Assembly (NCBI GenBank): GCA_023431045.1
Contig: JAEYXZ010000049.1
Span: 1 to 15,197, forward strand
Origin: Bacillota bacterium
GTDB taxonomy: Bacteria > Bacillota_I > Bacilli_A > Acholeplasmatales > Acholeplasmataceae
Direction: 5' to 3'
DNA length: 15,197 nucleotides
The notes beneath the pieces are model-generated. The model was not told the DNA's origin, searched no databases, and saw only the letters and a program-made list of their open reading frames with translations. Below, one piece after another: positions 1 through 6,469 of this stretch; positions within the stretch are counted from its first letter, which is position 1, and each line of letters begins with the position of its first letter. A program made the translations under genes and the position numbers.

Positions 1-35
1 ACCTTATGCTGCATATGTATACCGAAAAGTGACAT

Positions 36-53
36 AATTGCTTGAAAGCAATT
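36..53. repeat. Perfect inverted repeat upstream of the AHSA1 gene
   Basis: AATTGCTT (36-43) and AAGCAATT (46-53) are exact reverse complements around a 2-nt centre. A short T run follows at 52-55. It may be a weak terminator for a gene left of the window or part of a regulator-binding site. The tail is too short to call a terminator with confidence. Confidence 0.4.
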
Positions 54-65
54 TTAAAAAAACGA

Positions 66-97
66 TATCCTTTATTATATAATACAAAAAAAGGATA
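66..97 (+). promoter_or_regulatory. Promoter -10 box bracketed by an 8-bp dyad
   Basis: A perfect TATAAT lies at 78-83, and I see no good -35 element at normal spacing. TATCCTTT (66-73) and AAAGGATA (90-97) are perfect inverted arms 16 bp apart that flank the -10 box. A repressor bound to this dyad would cover the polymerase site. The right arm runs up to the ribosome binding site AAGGAG (97-102), 7 nt before the start codon at 110. The -10 box is clear; the operator role is inferred. Confidence 0.5.
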
Positions 98-109
98 AGG
101 AGTAACACA

Positions 110-517
110 ATGAACACAACAATTTTCGCACACGTCAACAAACCCGTTCAAACAGTTTGGGATGCATTTAATTTGCCGAAGCATATAATGAATTGGAATC
201 ATGCAAGTGATACTTGGTATTGTCCAGCCGCTAAAAATGATTTAAGAGTTGGTGGTAATTTTGTTTATCGAATGGCTGCTAAAGATGGGTCCTTTGCATT
301 CGATTTTGAAGGAACATATGATCAAGTAAAACCACTAGAATTTACTGCTTATACAATGCCAGATAATCGAAAGGTTAATGTCACATTTAAACAACAAAAA
401 GATCACACATATGTTGAGATGACATTTGATCTAGAAGAAGAAAACTCAATGGAAGATCAACGTAGTGGTTGGCAATCCATTCTCGATAATTTTAAGGCAT
501 ACACAGAAAAACTCTAA
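110..517 (+). CDS. SRPBCC/AHSA1-type START-fold domain protein
   Basis: This 135-residue soluble protein looks like a single AHSA1 (activator of Hsp90 ATPase homologue 1-like) domain of the SRPBCC superfamily. Such proteins form a small barrel around a hydrophobic pocket that binds ligands. The visible hallmarks are an N-terminal strand followed by a P-x-x-x-V-W-x-A-F stretch (residues 12-20), W29 and W36, the G48-G49-N-F pair, the strand with F65-x-G-T-Y, and a C-terminal W-x-x-I-L-x-N-F-x-x-Y helix. Length matches a stand-alone domain. AAGGAG sits 7 nt before the ATG. The gene is a single transcription unit closed by the terminator at 568-613. AHSA1 genes are often paired with ArsR-family regulators; none is visible here, though one could lie to the left. 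The ligand and physiological role cannot be read from the sequence. Confidence 0.85.
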   Translation: MNTTIFAHVNKPVQTVWDAFNLPKHIMNWNHASDTWYCPAAKNDLRVGGNFVYRMAAKDGSFAFDFEGTYDQVKPLEFTAYTMPDNRKVNVTFKQQKDHTYVEMTFDLEEENSMEDQRSGWQSILDNFKAYTEKL

Positions 518-567
518 TTTAGTCAATGTTTTATAAATTTTAAAAGTATTATTATATGGAATGAAAT

Positions 568-613
568 AAGAATCTTTTTTTGGTCACACCAATTGAGATT
601 CTTTTTTATTTTT
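568..613 (+). terminator. Rho-independent terminator after the AHSA1 gene
   Basis: AAGAATCT (568-575) pairs perfectly with AGATTCTT (596-603). Inside the loop a second small stem is possible (TTGGT/ACCAA). The stem is followed by a run of six T (602-607) and further T-rich sequence to 613. It ends the single-gene unit at 110-517. Confidence 0.8.
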
Positions 614-696
614 GTCTTAGATGATGATTTTCATATTCTTTTACCATTGATGACAAAAGAGTGACATTTCGATACAAGTATGAATGTTCTTCTTAT

Positions 697-714
697 GAAT
701 GAATTAGAATGAAT
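697..714 (+). promoter_or_regulatory. Candidate -10 box in a 10-bp tandem repeat, upstream of the DUF2177 operon
   Basis: GAATGAAT occurs at 697-704 and again at 707-714, a period of 10 bp. A TAGAAT -10-like hexamer (705-710) lies across the repeat junction. There is no convincing -35 at normal spacing. The ribosome binding site AAGGAG (729-734) follows before the start at 743. The promoter assignment is tentative. Confidence 0.3.
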
Positions 715-742
715 GTGAAATTGTTATTAAGGAGACTATTTT

Positions 743-1147
743 ATGTGGATTTATTTAAAAGTATCTATCATTGCATTCATTATTTTCATCATTATTGACC
801 TACTTTGGTTAGGCTTAATCGCAAAGGACCTTTATCAGAGAGAATTGGGACACTTGCTTAAACCAAATGTAAACTTTACAGCAGCCATTATCTTTTATTT
901 AATATTTATTATTGCTTTATCAGTATTTGTTATTGTACCGGGAATTGAAGCTGATTCAATCTGGAAAGTAATCTTCCTTGGTGCACTCTTTGGATTTGCA
1001 AGTTATGCAACATATGACTTAACCAATTATGCAACATTAGAAGGATTTCCATTAAATATGGTTATTATCGACTTAATTTGGGGAACATCACTCGGAACAT
1101 TAACGTCACTACTCACATTTCTCATTTATAAAGGAGTATTTAAATGA
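743..1147 (+). CDS. DUF2177 family membrane protein
   Basis: This 134-residue integral membrane protein has four predicted helices, at about residues 4-26, 46-66, 73-93 and 104-128. The motifs match the DUF2177 family: D19-L-L-W-L-G at the end of helix 1, a T-Y-D-L-T-N-Y-A-T-L stretch at 90-99, and D110-L-I-W-G in the last helix. Conserved Asp, Trp and Asn inside or beside helices suggest a polar site in the membrane, but no activity is established for the family as far as I know. AAGGAG lies 8 nt before the ATG. The stop is TGA, overlapping the next start by 4 bp (ATGA), which implies translational coupling to the fatty-acid-kinase fusion. With a lipid enzyme and a DUF1295 protein downstream, a role in membrane lipid metabolism is a reasonable but unproven inference. 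Confidence 0.85.
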   Translation: MWIYLKVSIIAFIIFIIIDLLWLGLIAKDLYQRELGHLLKPNVNFTAAIIFYLIFIIALSVFVIVPGIEADSIWKVIFLGALFGFASYATYDLTNYATLEGFPLNMVIIDLIWGTSLGTLTSLLTFLIYKGVFK

Positions 1148-2925
1148 CATCAAAAGTATTAATATATAAAGACGATATTATCAGAGCATTTTTAAACGGT
1201 GCGAGAGCGGTCATCTCAAAAGAAAAACAACTTAACGAGATTAATGTGTTCCCAGTAAAGGATGCAGATACTGGTACGAATCTTAGATCATTGATGGATT
1301 CTATACTTAAAAGAACTCAACTGAAGGATACATTAAAAGAAACCTTGGAATCTATATCTAATGCAGCACTCCTCGGATCTAAAGGTAACTCAGGTTTGAT
1401 TTTCTCACAATTTATTTATGGTTTAAGTAAAGACATACAAACCGATTTTATGGATCAACAGATTTTAATCCAACAAATTAAAAAAGGTTATGAACTTGCC
1501 TATGAAGCAATTGATATGCCAGTCGAGGGAACAATCATTACCTTAATGCGCAATTGGTACAATTTACTCAATCAAGATGCAAGCGAGTCATCTTTTGAAG
1601 AATACTTATTAAAGAGTAGCATTGAACTTCAGAAGACGTTGGAAGAAACTAAATCACTCTTACCAATTTTAAAGAAAAATAATGTGATTGATGCTGGGGC
1701 ACTAGCATTCACGACTTTTGTTGATGGTTTTGTTAGAAGTATTACAGATGAGAATTTTATTGTTGAAATTGAAGAATCCGAAGTTTTAACTCTTGATCAC
1801 ACAGATGATCACAATCATGATGAAACGGATATTGAACATCGTTATTGCACTGAAATTCTAATCAAATCACAGCTCCAAAAGGAATCACTTAAATTATTAC
1901 TCAAACATCATGGTAATTCTCTTGTTATTGGTAAATCAAGTGAGTTCTATAAGATTCATATTCATACGAATGAGCCACATAAAGTATTTGAGTATATTTC
2001 AAAATATGCAACAATTGTTGATTCTAAAGTTGATGATATGAAAAATCAAAACATGATTAATCATCATCGTAAATACGATATCGCAATTCTTACCGATTCG
2101 ATTTCTGATATTCATCAAAATCTCATCGATGATCTTCAAATTCAAGTCTTTCCAGTTTCGATTAATGTCGATGGAACTATCTATTTTGATAAAAAATCGA
2201 TCAAGAACCAACGAATGCTACAACTCATTCAATCTGGTAAAGAGTTTCCAAAAAGTGCTTCACCTGCAACTCTCGATGTTATCAAGTATTTAGAACTATT
2301 AAAAAAACATTTCAAAAAGATTCTAGTGGTTACTGTTTCAAGCAAGATGAGTTCGACTTATAATGTCTTTAAAAACGCCATTGCAGAATTAAAGACTGAG
2401 GATATCAAGCTCATTGATTCTAAACAAAATAGCGTTGGGGAAGGTTTGGTTACACTCCATGCAGCAAAAATGATCAGTGAGGGTTATTCTTTTAATGATG
2501 TTTATGAAAGCACGCAGGAAGCTGTAAAATCAGCAAACATTTTAGTTTCAGTGAAAACACTTGATAACATGGTTAGAAGTGGTCGTGTGTCAAAAGGTTT
2601 AGGACTTATCGCTAAAGTCCTCAACTTAAAACCAATTGTTTCAATTGATGAAACAGGTGAAGGGATTGTTTTAGGTAAAGCATTGGGTCGAAAGAATAGT
2701 TTCAACAAAATTCTTAGACACATGAAAATGGTCCATAAAAAAGAAGGTATTAAATCATACGCTTTATCTTACGTTGATAATTTACAGGAAGCAGAAAAAT
2801 TTAAGGTATCACTTGTTAGAGTTTTAGGATTTATGCCAGAATATATCACTGAATCAAGTGCGGTCATCGCAATGAATGCAGGAAAAGATGCAGTTGCAGT
2901 TGGTTATATAAAAGGGAGAAAATAA
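1144..2925 (+). CDS. DhaL (FakA-like)-DegV (FakB-like) fusion, probable one-chain fatty acid kinase
   Basis: This 593-residue soluble protein carries two activities that are usually on separate chains. Residues 1-200 are a DhaL/DAK2 kinase domain. They show F-P-V-K-D40-A-D42-T-G-T-N46, the Mg-ATP aspartate motif, then G-S-K-G-N-S-G (78-84) and D-A-G-A (183-186). Residues 205-305 resemble the FakA middle domain. C235 (Y-C-T-E) and H272/H274 (I-H-I-H-T) match the positions reported as zinc ligands in staphylococcal FakA. Residues 311-591 are a DegV/FakB lipid-binding domain with L-T-D-S (316-319), S-A-S-P (371-374), S-S-K-M-S-S-T-Y (399-406) and R-S-G-R-V-S (478-483). Known FakA phosphorylates fatty acid held by FakB, giving acyl phosphate for phospholipid synthesis; here donor and carrier would be tethered. 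FakA is normally about 550 residues with a different C-terminal domain, which DegV replaces. A His/Asp-rich linker (218-232) is unusual. The start overlaps the upstream stop (ATGA), and the stop overlaps the next start (TAATG). Confidence 0.85.
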   Translation: MTSKVLIYKDDIIRAFLNGARAVISKEKQLNEINVFPVKDADTGTNLRSLMDSILKRTQLKDTLKETLESISNAALLGSKGNSGLIFSQFIYGLSKDIQTDFMDQQILIQQIKKGYELAYEAIDMPVEGTIITLMRNWYNLLNQDASESSFEEYLLKSSIELQKTLEETKSLLPILKKNNVIDAGALAFTTFVDGFVRSITDENFIVEIEESEVLTLDHTDDHNHDETDIEHRYCTEILIKSQLQKESLKLLLKHHGNSLVIGKSSEFYKIHIHTNEPHKVFEYISKYATIVDSKVDDMKNQNMINHHRKYDIAILTDSISDIHQNLIDDLQIQVFPVSINVDGTIYFDKKSIKNQRMLQLIQSGKEFPKSASPATLDVIKYLELLKKHFKKILVVTVSSKMSSTYNVFKNAIAELKTEDIKLIDSKQNSVGEGLVTLHAAKMISEGYSFNDVYESTQEAVKSANILVSVKTLDNMVRSGRVSKGLGLIAKVLNLKPIVSIDETGEGIVLGKALGRKNSFNKILRHMKMVHKKEGIKSYALSYVDNLQEAEKFKVSLVRVLGFMPEYITESSAVIAMNAGKDAVAVGYIKGRK

Positions 2926-3713
2926 TGGAATTCTTATATATATATTTAATTTTATTAGCATATTTTATGATTTGGTTTGTGATTGCACAAATCAAGAAAA
3001 ACAACGGTTTAATTGATATTGCATGGGGAATGAGTTTTGTTGTCACTGTCGTCAGTTCACTCATCTTAAGTGGCTCGGTGAATTTAACTAAAATGATTAT
3101 GCTTGGTGTGATTATGCTCTGGGGAATGAGATTATCGATTTATCTCTTTATGAGAAACTGGAGTAAGCCAGAAGATTTTAGATATAAAGCGATGCGTGAC
3201 AAATGGAAAACAAATTTAAAACTCAAGGCATTTCTTAAAGTCTTTTTAACTCAATCGATATTCTCATATATCATTTCATTACCTGTCATTTTCACTAATC
3301 TATACTCCACAAACTTGACTGAGATTATTGAATTCGTCGTGATCGGATTAGGGTTAGCAATTTATCTTTTAGGATTTGTTTTTGAAGTCCTTGCAGACAG
3401 TCAACTCGCATTGTTTAAGAAGAATCCGAACAATAAAGGTAAAATCCTAAAAAGTGGTGTATGGAGTTTATCAAGACATCCAAACTATTTTGGTGAAGCA
3501 ACGATTTGGTGGGGGATTGGAATTATATCCATTTCAGGATTTGTACCAATCACATTCATCGCATTAATTAGTCCTTTAATCATCACATTACTCTTAAGAT
3601 TTGTCACAGGTGTTCCACTCTTGGAAAGAAAGTATATCGGTAACCTAGAGTTTGAAGCATACAAAAAAGTAACACCAATATTTGTTCCATTTATAAAGAA
3701 AAAGCAACCTTAA
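2925..3713 (+). CDS. DUF1295 family membrane protein (steroid 5-alpha-reductase-like C-terminal fold)
   Basis: This 262-residue membrane protein has about six to seven hydrophobic segments. Family signatures are clear: D31-I-A-W-G in the N-terminal part, R-N-W-x-K-P-E-D-F-R-Y (77-87), and the diagnostic S-R-H-P-N-Y-F-G-E (183-191) followed by W-W-G-I-G. The C-terminus has G-V-P-L-L-E-R-K-Y (229-237). DUF1295 proteins belong with the isoprenylcysteine methyltransferase/steroid-reductase-like membrane enzymes, some of which use NADPH or S-adenosylmethionine. The exact reaction here is unknown. The ATG shares its A with the upstream TAA stop, so translation is coupled to the fatty-acid-kinase fusion. 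This supports a lipid or isoprenoid substrate. The last codons form one arm of the bidirectional terminator. Confidence 0.88.
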   Translation: MEFLYIYLILLAYFMIWFVIAQIKKNNGLIDIAWGMSFVVTVVSSLILSGSVNLTKMIMLGVIMLWGMRLSIYLFMRNWSKPEDFRYKAMRDKWKTNLKLKAFLKVFLTQSIFSYIISLPVIFTNLYSTNLTEIIEFVVIGLGLAIYLLGFVFEVLADSQLALFKKNPNNKGKILKSGVWSLSRHPNYFGEATIWWGIGIISISGFVPITFIALISPLIITLLLRFVTGVPLLERKYIGNLEFEAYKKVTPIFVPFIKKKQP

Positions 3714-3730
3714 TCCAAGGTTGCTTATTT
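3702..3730. terminator. Bidirectional terminator shared by convergent genes
   Basis: AAGCAACCTT (3702-3711) and AAGGTTGCTT (3717-3726) form a perfect 10-bp stem with a 5-nt loop. On the plus strand it is followed by ATTTTAT, and on the minus strand by TTTTCTTTA. The plus-strand stop TAA (3711-3713) starts in one arm, and the minus-strand stop (3725-3727) overlaps the other. One hairpin therefore ends both operons and encodes the last residues of the DUF1295 protein. Confidence 0.88.
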
Positions 3731-5047
3731 TATAGGTAAGAAGATCTCATGGTGATAAAATGAAACATCTTCATTTACAGTAACAAATGCGTTAGAAAAG
3801 CCATTGTAAAGCGTAAGTACATCATTAATAATCGATTTACCAAACCCATGATTTTGACTATCTAGCTTTGTTGTTTTATCGGTAATTTCTGTTTTACTAT
3901 CCGTGGTATTAACAAACGAAATCTTGATGTAATCATCAACCATTTCACTTTTTATTTCCATGATACGAGTGGATTCACTAACCTTTTGGACAGCTTCTAA
4001 AGCATTTTCTAAGATGTTATAGAAGAGTTTGATTAAGTCTAGTTCAGTCATCGTTCCAAGTTTTATATACGCATTTGAGTCAAACTTGGTTTGAACTCTC
4101 ATAAAGCGTTTTTCATAATCATTAAGAAGTGCATCTAGAATCATATTATTGGAATAGTTCTTACGGGTTGCCATCATCAGTTCAAGTTCTTTACTGTAGT
4201 CCTTTAAGATTTCAGAAATGGCATCATATTGCTTAAGTGACAATAAGTTAGTGATGGTTTTAATGATTTTATCATAGTCATGTTTAAACTTTGAGAAACT
4301 CATCATTTGTTCTTCGTAGTTCTTATAATGTTCAATCTGTGTCGTTAGTTGTTTAGTTAATAACTCGGTTTTTACTTTGAATGAACTGAAGTGACTGGAA
4401 TTTGCGGTAAATAGTCTTAATAAAAAGTAAATGATTTCAAAGCTAAACGATGTAATGAGTAACATGTTGTTATACCAAATGGCTTCAACACTAATCTCAG
4501 TAAAACTGAGCCATGCCATATTGACGATTAAAATCATTTGAATGCTAATCAGTAACAAGAGATTTCGTTTCAATAAGAAAAAGTCTTTGAGCTTGTTTCT
4601 AATGAGTAAAACATCAAATAAATATAGAGAGCCAATCGATAGTAAATAAGCATTACCCTGACTGAAAGCAAAATAATCCGTCTCCCTGATCCAATTTGGG
4701 TCATAAGGAACACCTTCTATTGCAGCAAATAATGTACCAAAGAAGAGGAACATGATATAGATTTTAACAATAATATTAAATGATAAGAACAAAATGTTAA
4801 AGATATTTGTCCGGTAAATCAATGAAAGTCCAATTGGATAAGTAATAAATGTCAATAATGCAGCTAAACCAACATAAACATCAAAGTATGCAGTGATAAC
4901 AAATTGAAGATAAATACTTAATAAGACAAAAATCACTCCAAGATAATAATAATCTCGTAGCTCGAAATACTTCTTATAAGTATGAAGATAGAGTGCAATG
5001 TATGTGGTTGAGACAACAAAAGCATAAACAATAGAGAGTATTTCCAT
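3725..5047 (-). CDS. AgrC-like sensor histidine kinase (GHKL ATPase)
   Basis: This 440-residue membrane kinase is organised like peptide-sensing AgrC/ComD kinases. Residues 1-213 hold six to seven hydrophobic helices with no large extracellular loop. A coiled-coil linker at about 220-250 leads to the phosphoacceptor helix F-K-H256-D-Y-D. The catalytic domain has the N box L-F-Y-N344-I-L-E-N348-A-L and a G box N-H-G-F-G-K-S (399-405), typical of GHKL (HATPase_c_5) kinases. The usual H-D-x-x-N pattern of this class reads H-D-Y-D-K, so the Asn after the phosphoacceptor is replaced. The gene lies 9 bp downstream of its response regulator and is the second gene of the operon. No agrB/agrD-like processing gene or signal peptide gene is visible, so the stimulus is unknown. 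The stop codon lies in the shared terminator. Confidence 0.88.
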   Translation of the reverse strand: MEILSIVYAFVVSTTYIALYLHTYKKYFELRDYYYLGVIFVLLSIYLQFVITAYFDVYVGLAALLTFITYPIGLSLIYRTNIFNILFLSFNIIVKIYIMFLFFGTLFAAIEGVPYDPNWIRETDYFAFSQGNAYLLSIGSLYLFDVLLIRNKLKDFFLLKRNLLLLISIQMILIVNMAWLSFTEISVEAIWYNNMLLITSFSFEIIYFLLRLFTANSSHFSSFKVKTELLTKQLTTQIEHYKNYEEQMMSFSKFKHDYDKIIKTITNLLSLKQYDAISEILKDYSKELELMMATRKNYSNNMILDALLNDYEKRFMRVQTKFDSNAYIKLGTMTELDLIKLFYNILENALEAVQKVSESTRIMEIKSEMVDDYIKISFVNTTDSKTEITDKTTKLDSQNHGFGKSIINDVLTLYNGFSNAFVTVNEDVSFYHHEIFLPIK

Positions 5048-5056
5048 AGAATATCC

Positions 5057-5776
5057 TTACTTGTTTAAGTATTCAATAAAACTTTGTTTGACAGGTTTTA
5101 ATAAATTTCTAGAGATTGGGATTATGACTTGATTTTTAAGTGTAAGTTCAGTGGTAGAAATGGTTTTAATATATGCAAGATTAACTAAAAATGAGCGATG
5201 AGTTAAAATAAACCCTTTATCATGTAGACTGGTAATCAAGTCACTTAGTTTATAGTAAAATTCATGTACTTTTTTATCCGATGTATGAACAATGATTAAT
5301 CGTTTAAAACTCTCAAAATGGGTGACATCAGAAAGATTAAATGTGATATCTTCTTGTTGACTCTTAAAACGAATGACTTCTTTAGAAAGCGAGCGATTTA
5401 AACTCTTTACGGTAGATAAGAAGACATCCTCAAATTTTTCATCATGGAGACTTTTTATGAGATAATTGGTTGCTTTTGCTTCAAAGGCATTATAGACAAA
5501 TGACTCAGAACTGGTTAAGAAAATAATCTTAGCAAACTCGTTAAATTTTCTGATTTTCAGGGCTGTTTCTATCCCGGTCATTCCACCAGTTAAGATATCC
5601 AGATAAATGATTTCAAACTTATTGGGATTATCTTCTAAATAGAAGAGTAAAGATTCGCCGTTCTTAAAGCGAATAATATCGACTAGTAATTGATGTTTGT
5701 TTGCTATTTCTTTAATTTTTGATTCATAGAAATCTAGATATTTAATTTCATCATCGCATAATGCTATAGATATCAT
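5057..5776 (-). CDS. LytTR-family response regulator (AgrA/ComE-like)
   Basis: This 239-residue DNA-binding regulator has a receiver domain at 1-120 with acidic residues D8 and D9, phosphoacceptor D60 (I-Y-L-D60-I), T88/S89 and K108, all in the expected places. Residues 135-237 form a LytTR DNA-binding domain, with the typical T-H-R-S-F-L-V-N-L-x-Y-I stretch at 192-203 and I-P-I-S-R near 219-223. It is the first gene of the two-component operon, and the kinase follows after 9 bp. A GAGGT ribosome binding site lies just before the ATG. The promoter has an extended -10 box within a dyad (5803-5822). LytTR regulators usually bind paired direct repeats. The nearest candidate lies upstream of the divergent peroxidase/ABC operon. 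Confidence 0.92.
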   Translation of the reverse strand: MISIALCDDEIKYLDFYESKIKEIANKHQLLVDIIRFKNGESLLFYLEDNPNKFEIIYLDILTGGMTGIETALKIRKFNEFAKIIFLTSSESFVYNAFEAKATNYLIKSLHDEKFEDVFLSTVKSLNRSLSKEVIRFKSQQEDITFNLSDVTHFESFKRLIIVHTSDKKVHEFYYKLSDLITSLHDKGFILTHRSFLVNLAYIKTISTTELTLKNQVIIPISRNLLKPVKQSFIEYLNK

Positions 5777-5802
5777 ATGTACCTCATGTTAATCTTAACT
5801 TT

Positions 5803-5822
5803 ATTATAGCATTAAATGCTAT
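5803..5822 (-). promoter_or_regulatory. Extended -10 promoter of the two-component operon within an inverted repeat
   Basis: Read on the minus strand, TGCTATAAT gives a perfect -10 (plus-strand 5803-5808) with the TGN extension. No good -35 is seen, as is common for extended -10 promoters. ATAGCAT (5806-5812) and ATGCTAT (5816-5822) form a perfect 7-bp dyad that overlaps the -10. This suggests a repressor or autoregulation site; binding is inferred only. Confidence 0.55.
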
Positions 5823-5899
5823 CAATTTTAAAGATTCTTTTCATGGTAAGGTCTTGATTGGAACAGCATTTTAGTACAAAATAACCACATTTCATTACA

Positions 5900-5933
5900 T
5901 ATCAGATTTTACTTTAATGTATCAGAGTAGAAT
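5900..5933 (+). promoter_or_regulatory. Direct repeat with 20-bp period and candidate -10 upstream of the peroxidase/ABC operon
   Basis: TATCAGA occurs at 5900-5906 and again at 5920-5926, two helical turns apart. A TAGAAT -10-like hexamer lies at 5928-5933 and there is no good -35. This is the layout expected where an activator replaces the -35 contact. The divergent LytTR regulator is the obvious candidate, but the repeat does not match the published LytTR consensus. Confidence 0.35.
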
Positions 5934-5975
5934 AAATACATAAAGCAATCATATTATTAAAAAATAGGAGAGTCA

Positions 5976-6467
5976 ATGATGAGTCTATACCAAATATATG
6001 TTGAAGATAAAGATTTAAATGTTGTTGAACTAAAAGAATACAAAGGGAAAGTACTACTCATTGTAAATACAGCAACCACATGTTTTTTCACACCACAGTA
6101 CGAAGGTTTACAACATCTGTATGAAAAGTTTAATGCTCGTGGATTTGAAATTTTAGATTTTCCATGTAATCAATTTAGAAGTGGTGCTAAAGGATCAAAT
6201 CTTGAGATTGATCAATTTTGTGTGACTAAATATGAAACAAAATTTAAACGTTTTAATCGTATTGATGTCAATGGTCCAGATGAGTCCATTCTCTACACAT
6301 ACCTAAAGCGTCATGAGAAAGGTTTATTTAATCAAAAGATTAAATGGAACTTCACCAAGTTTTTAGTCGATCAAAGTGGTCGAGTCATCAGACGTTATGC
6401 ACCGATGGTTAATCCAGAGAAGATTGCTAAAGATATCGAAATGTTACTCAATAAGAAGGGAGTATAA
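5976..6467 (+). CDS. Glutathione peroxidase-family thiol peroxidase with atypical active site
   Basis: This 163-residue thioredoxin-fold protein matches Cys-type glutathione peroxidases in length. Residues include V-N-T-A-T-T-C36-F-F-T-P-Q-Y (peroxidatic Cys36), L-D-F-P-C64-N-Q-F, a V-N-G at 98-100, and K-W124-N125-F-T-K-F-L-V-D. The usual tetrad is Cys, Gln, Trp, Asn. The Gln normally follows F-P-C-N-Q-F as x-x-Q-E-P-G; here that stretch reads R-S-G-A-K-G, so Gly70 replaces the Gln. The Gly after the peroxidatic Cys is also changed, to Phe37. Cys82 is a candidate resolving cysteine. Bacterial members usually use thioredoxin rather than glutathione. AGGAG (5966-5970) is 5 nt from the ATG at 5976 and 8 nt from an in-frame ATG at 5979, so the second Met may be the real start. 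The ABC permease gene begins 2 nt after the stop, so the two are cotranscribed. Confidence 0.88.
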   Translation: MMSLYQIYVEDKDLNVVELKEYKGKVLLIVNTATTCFFTPQYEGLQHLYEKFNARGFEILDFPCNQFRSGAKGSNLEIDQFCVTKYETKFKRFNRIDVNGPDESILYTYLKRHEKGLFNQKIKWNFTKFLVDQSGRVIRRYAPMVNPEKIAKDIEMLLNKKGV

Positions 6468-6469
6468 CC

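Noticed and set aside
743..1162. TGA read as tryptophan (Mycoplasma code) at 1145-1147
   Set aside because: Tryptophans elsewhere are TGG and no gene needs an internal TGA. Read-through would add only a few residues before TAA, and the ATGA overlap with the next start is a typical coupling.
5794..5802. Minus-strand AAAGTTAAG matches the LytTR half-site consensus next to the response-regulator promoter
   Set aside because: Only one copy fits. No second half-site lies at the usual 12-13 bp spacing on either side, and a degenerate 9-mer is expected by chance in AT-rich DNA.
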